A DNA stretch of 64,000 nt, from assembly GCA_963457665.1 (NCBI GenBank), contig OY735209.1, positions 61,342,154 through 61,406,153 on the forward strand, written 5' to 3'. The stretch is from Thysanoteuthis rhombus. Its lineage: Eukaryota > Mollusca > Cephalopoda > Oegopsida > Thysanoteuthidae. The notes beneath the pieces were generated by a model that searched no databases, was not told the DNA's origin, and worked only from the letters and a program-made list of their open reading frames with translations. A program made the position numbers and the translations under genes. Positions 62,830 through 64,000 of the stretch are shown here, one piece after another. Each line of letters opens with the position of its first letter. Positions within the stretch are counted from its first letter, which is position 1.

Positions 62830-63230
62830 CATATAATAGCTTAAGTTGGTCAATAATGCTTGCATCAATTCTTGACCACTGGAAGTCTCTCTTTTTGCTT
62901 TTTAGATCATTTACATCATATGTATAATAGCTCTATTCTATTAATGATAATTGCATTAGTTCTTGAACAGTGACAGTCTTTTTCTTCCTGATATTTTATT
63001 CTTATAGTAAAACAACGATCAATGAATTTAATCTATACATATAATAGCCCTATTCTATCAGTAATGTTTGCAATGATTCCTGACCACTGAACATCACTTT
63101 TTCAAAATTTTTAATGAACAACATACGGATTGATTGCCAAAACTTGCTCAAATAAATTTTTGATAGAAAATTCAGAGGTTGATCATTAATTTTATTACCA
63201 AGCCACCAGAAATGTTTTGTTAGTGCAGAA
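62830..63230 (+). repeat. Degenerate tandem repeat (family F)
   Basis: catcaattcttgaccactgg, cattagttcttgaacagtgac and aatgattcctgaccactgaac at about 62860, 62950 and 63072. Blocks ataatagccctattctatca and atttttaatgaacaacata match 59640-59760. Confidence 0.65.
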
Positions 63231-63599
63231 AAGGATAAAAACACTTTCAAGACTTAATATTGCTATTGTGATTTTCATTCTTAGCTCTGTGAACAAAGTA
63301 ATAGGAGCATTTTTTTTATTATTAAGAGGAAACTGTTTTGAATTATTTTGTTAGGTATACCAGTTAACTTTATATGTACAAGTTTTCTAGCAGATGCTAA
63401 ATATTAGATGATCAATTTTTTGGTATATCTCTAATCACTCTAAAATTTACAATGAAAACAGTGGCATCAGCCAACTTGTTATATATGCCCTAATATTTAC
63501 TGTGTTAGTTCATTAAATCCAACCCATGATATCTTGGATTACATAAACAGGTAGAACAAATAAAATTTGTATGGTGAAGCATCTGATCCTTCTGGAGAC

Positions 63600-63870
63600 A
63601 CTTCCCATTTGAGTATGATCAGCTGGTGATCAAGTTCTGGTATCTGTTGCATGTGTCAGCTTAGTGAACCTTGCTAATTCCAAGTCAGGTTAAGACCAGG
63701 ACTTCCAACAAGTTTTTATAACCACCCCCTTGGCAGGATGCAAATCTACCAAAGGGATACCCCCATCCTAATCACACAGCTCAGAATGTAATCAATCAAC
63801 TGTTGAGGGCACAGGGAAATTTGTCCTAATGAAGAGTATTCCACACTCTCTGCTCATGATCTTCTGTACA
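63600..63870 (-). mobile_element. SINE-like repeat, antisense copy
   Basis: Its complement carries aaatttccctgtgccctcaa, gagctgtgtgattaggatgg and gcatcctgccaagggggtgg, matching 16520-16640. The Pol III box part is not clear here. Confidence 0.65.
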
Positions 63871-64000
63871 TGAGGCAGATGTGCTCAATATTATACTTTC
63901 CGAGAAGATTGAAATAATTTGTAATACATCTCTATTGTAAAAACCAGTAACAACAAATTTGAAGGTTTATATAATTTGCCAAGTATTTCAGTAGTGAAGT

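Larger units (their letters stand above)
62750..64000. other. Intron upstream of first visible exon
   Basis: No exon was recognised. It contains a degenerate tandem repeat (about 62830-63230) and an antisense SINE copy (about 63600-63870). PDZ-coding exons must lie further out. Confidence 0.6.

Overview
The window reads as animal nuclear DNA. It is strongly AT-rich, with short conserved exons bounded by GT-AG signals and kilobase-scale introns, long (AT)n tracts and decayed eukaryotic transposons. I see no operons, ribosome-binding sites, CRISPR arrays or prokaryotic gene organisation. The transposon types (RTE-like LINEs, mariner/Tc1-like elements, tRNA-derived SINEs, 5S-rRNA-derived copies) and the low GC suggest an invertebrate, but I cannot place the species.

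One protein-coding gene is supported. It lies on the minus strand and belongs to the FERM-and-PDZ-domain-containing family (FRMPD1/3/4, Frmpd/Preso type). Twelve exons can be read from 62749 down to 13113. Their splice phases agree across all eleven junctions and give a continuous 697-residue frame ending in a stop. The frame holds the linker before the FERM domain, the complete FERM domain (F1, F2 and F3 lobes), and a long low-complexity tail with an acidic run of 15 Asp and 7 Glu. The N-terminal part, expected to carry the PDZ domain and possibly a WW domain, must lie beyond position 64000.

By region: 1-13112 is the 3' flank, holding a mariner/Tc1-like element with another repeat inside it, a 5S-rRNA-derived copy, a ~38-bp minisatellite, RTE fragments, a compound AT/AC microsatellite, a TIR element and a tRNA-derived SINE. 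13113-24212 holds the last two exons; their intron carries a ~175-bp tandem repeat broken by a mariner and by an unidentified ~498-bp insert. 24213-41080 holds four exons, a second 5S-derived copy, the longest RTE copy (~1.56 kb) and several simple repeats. 41081-51306 is two exons around a ~9.9-kb intron. 51307-62749 holds the five exons that encode most of F1 and F2. 62750-64000 is intron with a satellite and a SINE.

No second host gene is convincing. The other open frames are short, sit in simple repeats, or are transposon remnants. I found nothing that amounts to a new biological system. The most useful second looks are the phase-deduced exon at 33776-33882, the unclear 3' end of the gene, the unidentified insert at 17972-18469, the inverted-repeat/SINE structure at 20991-21340, and the uncharacterised dispersed repeat present in at least six copies.
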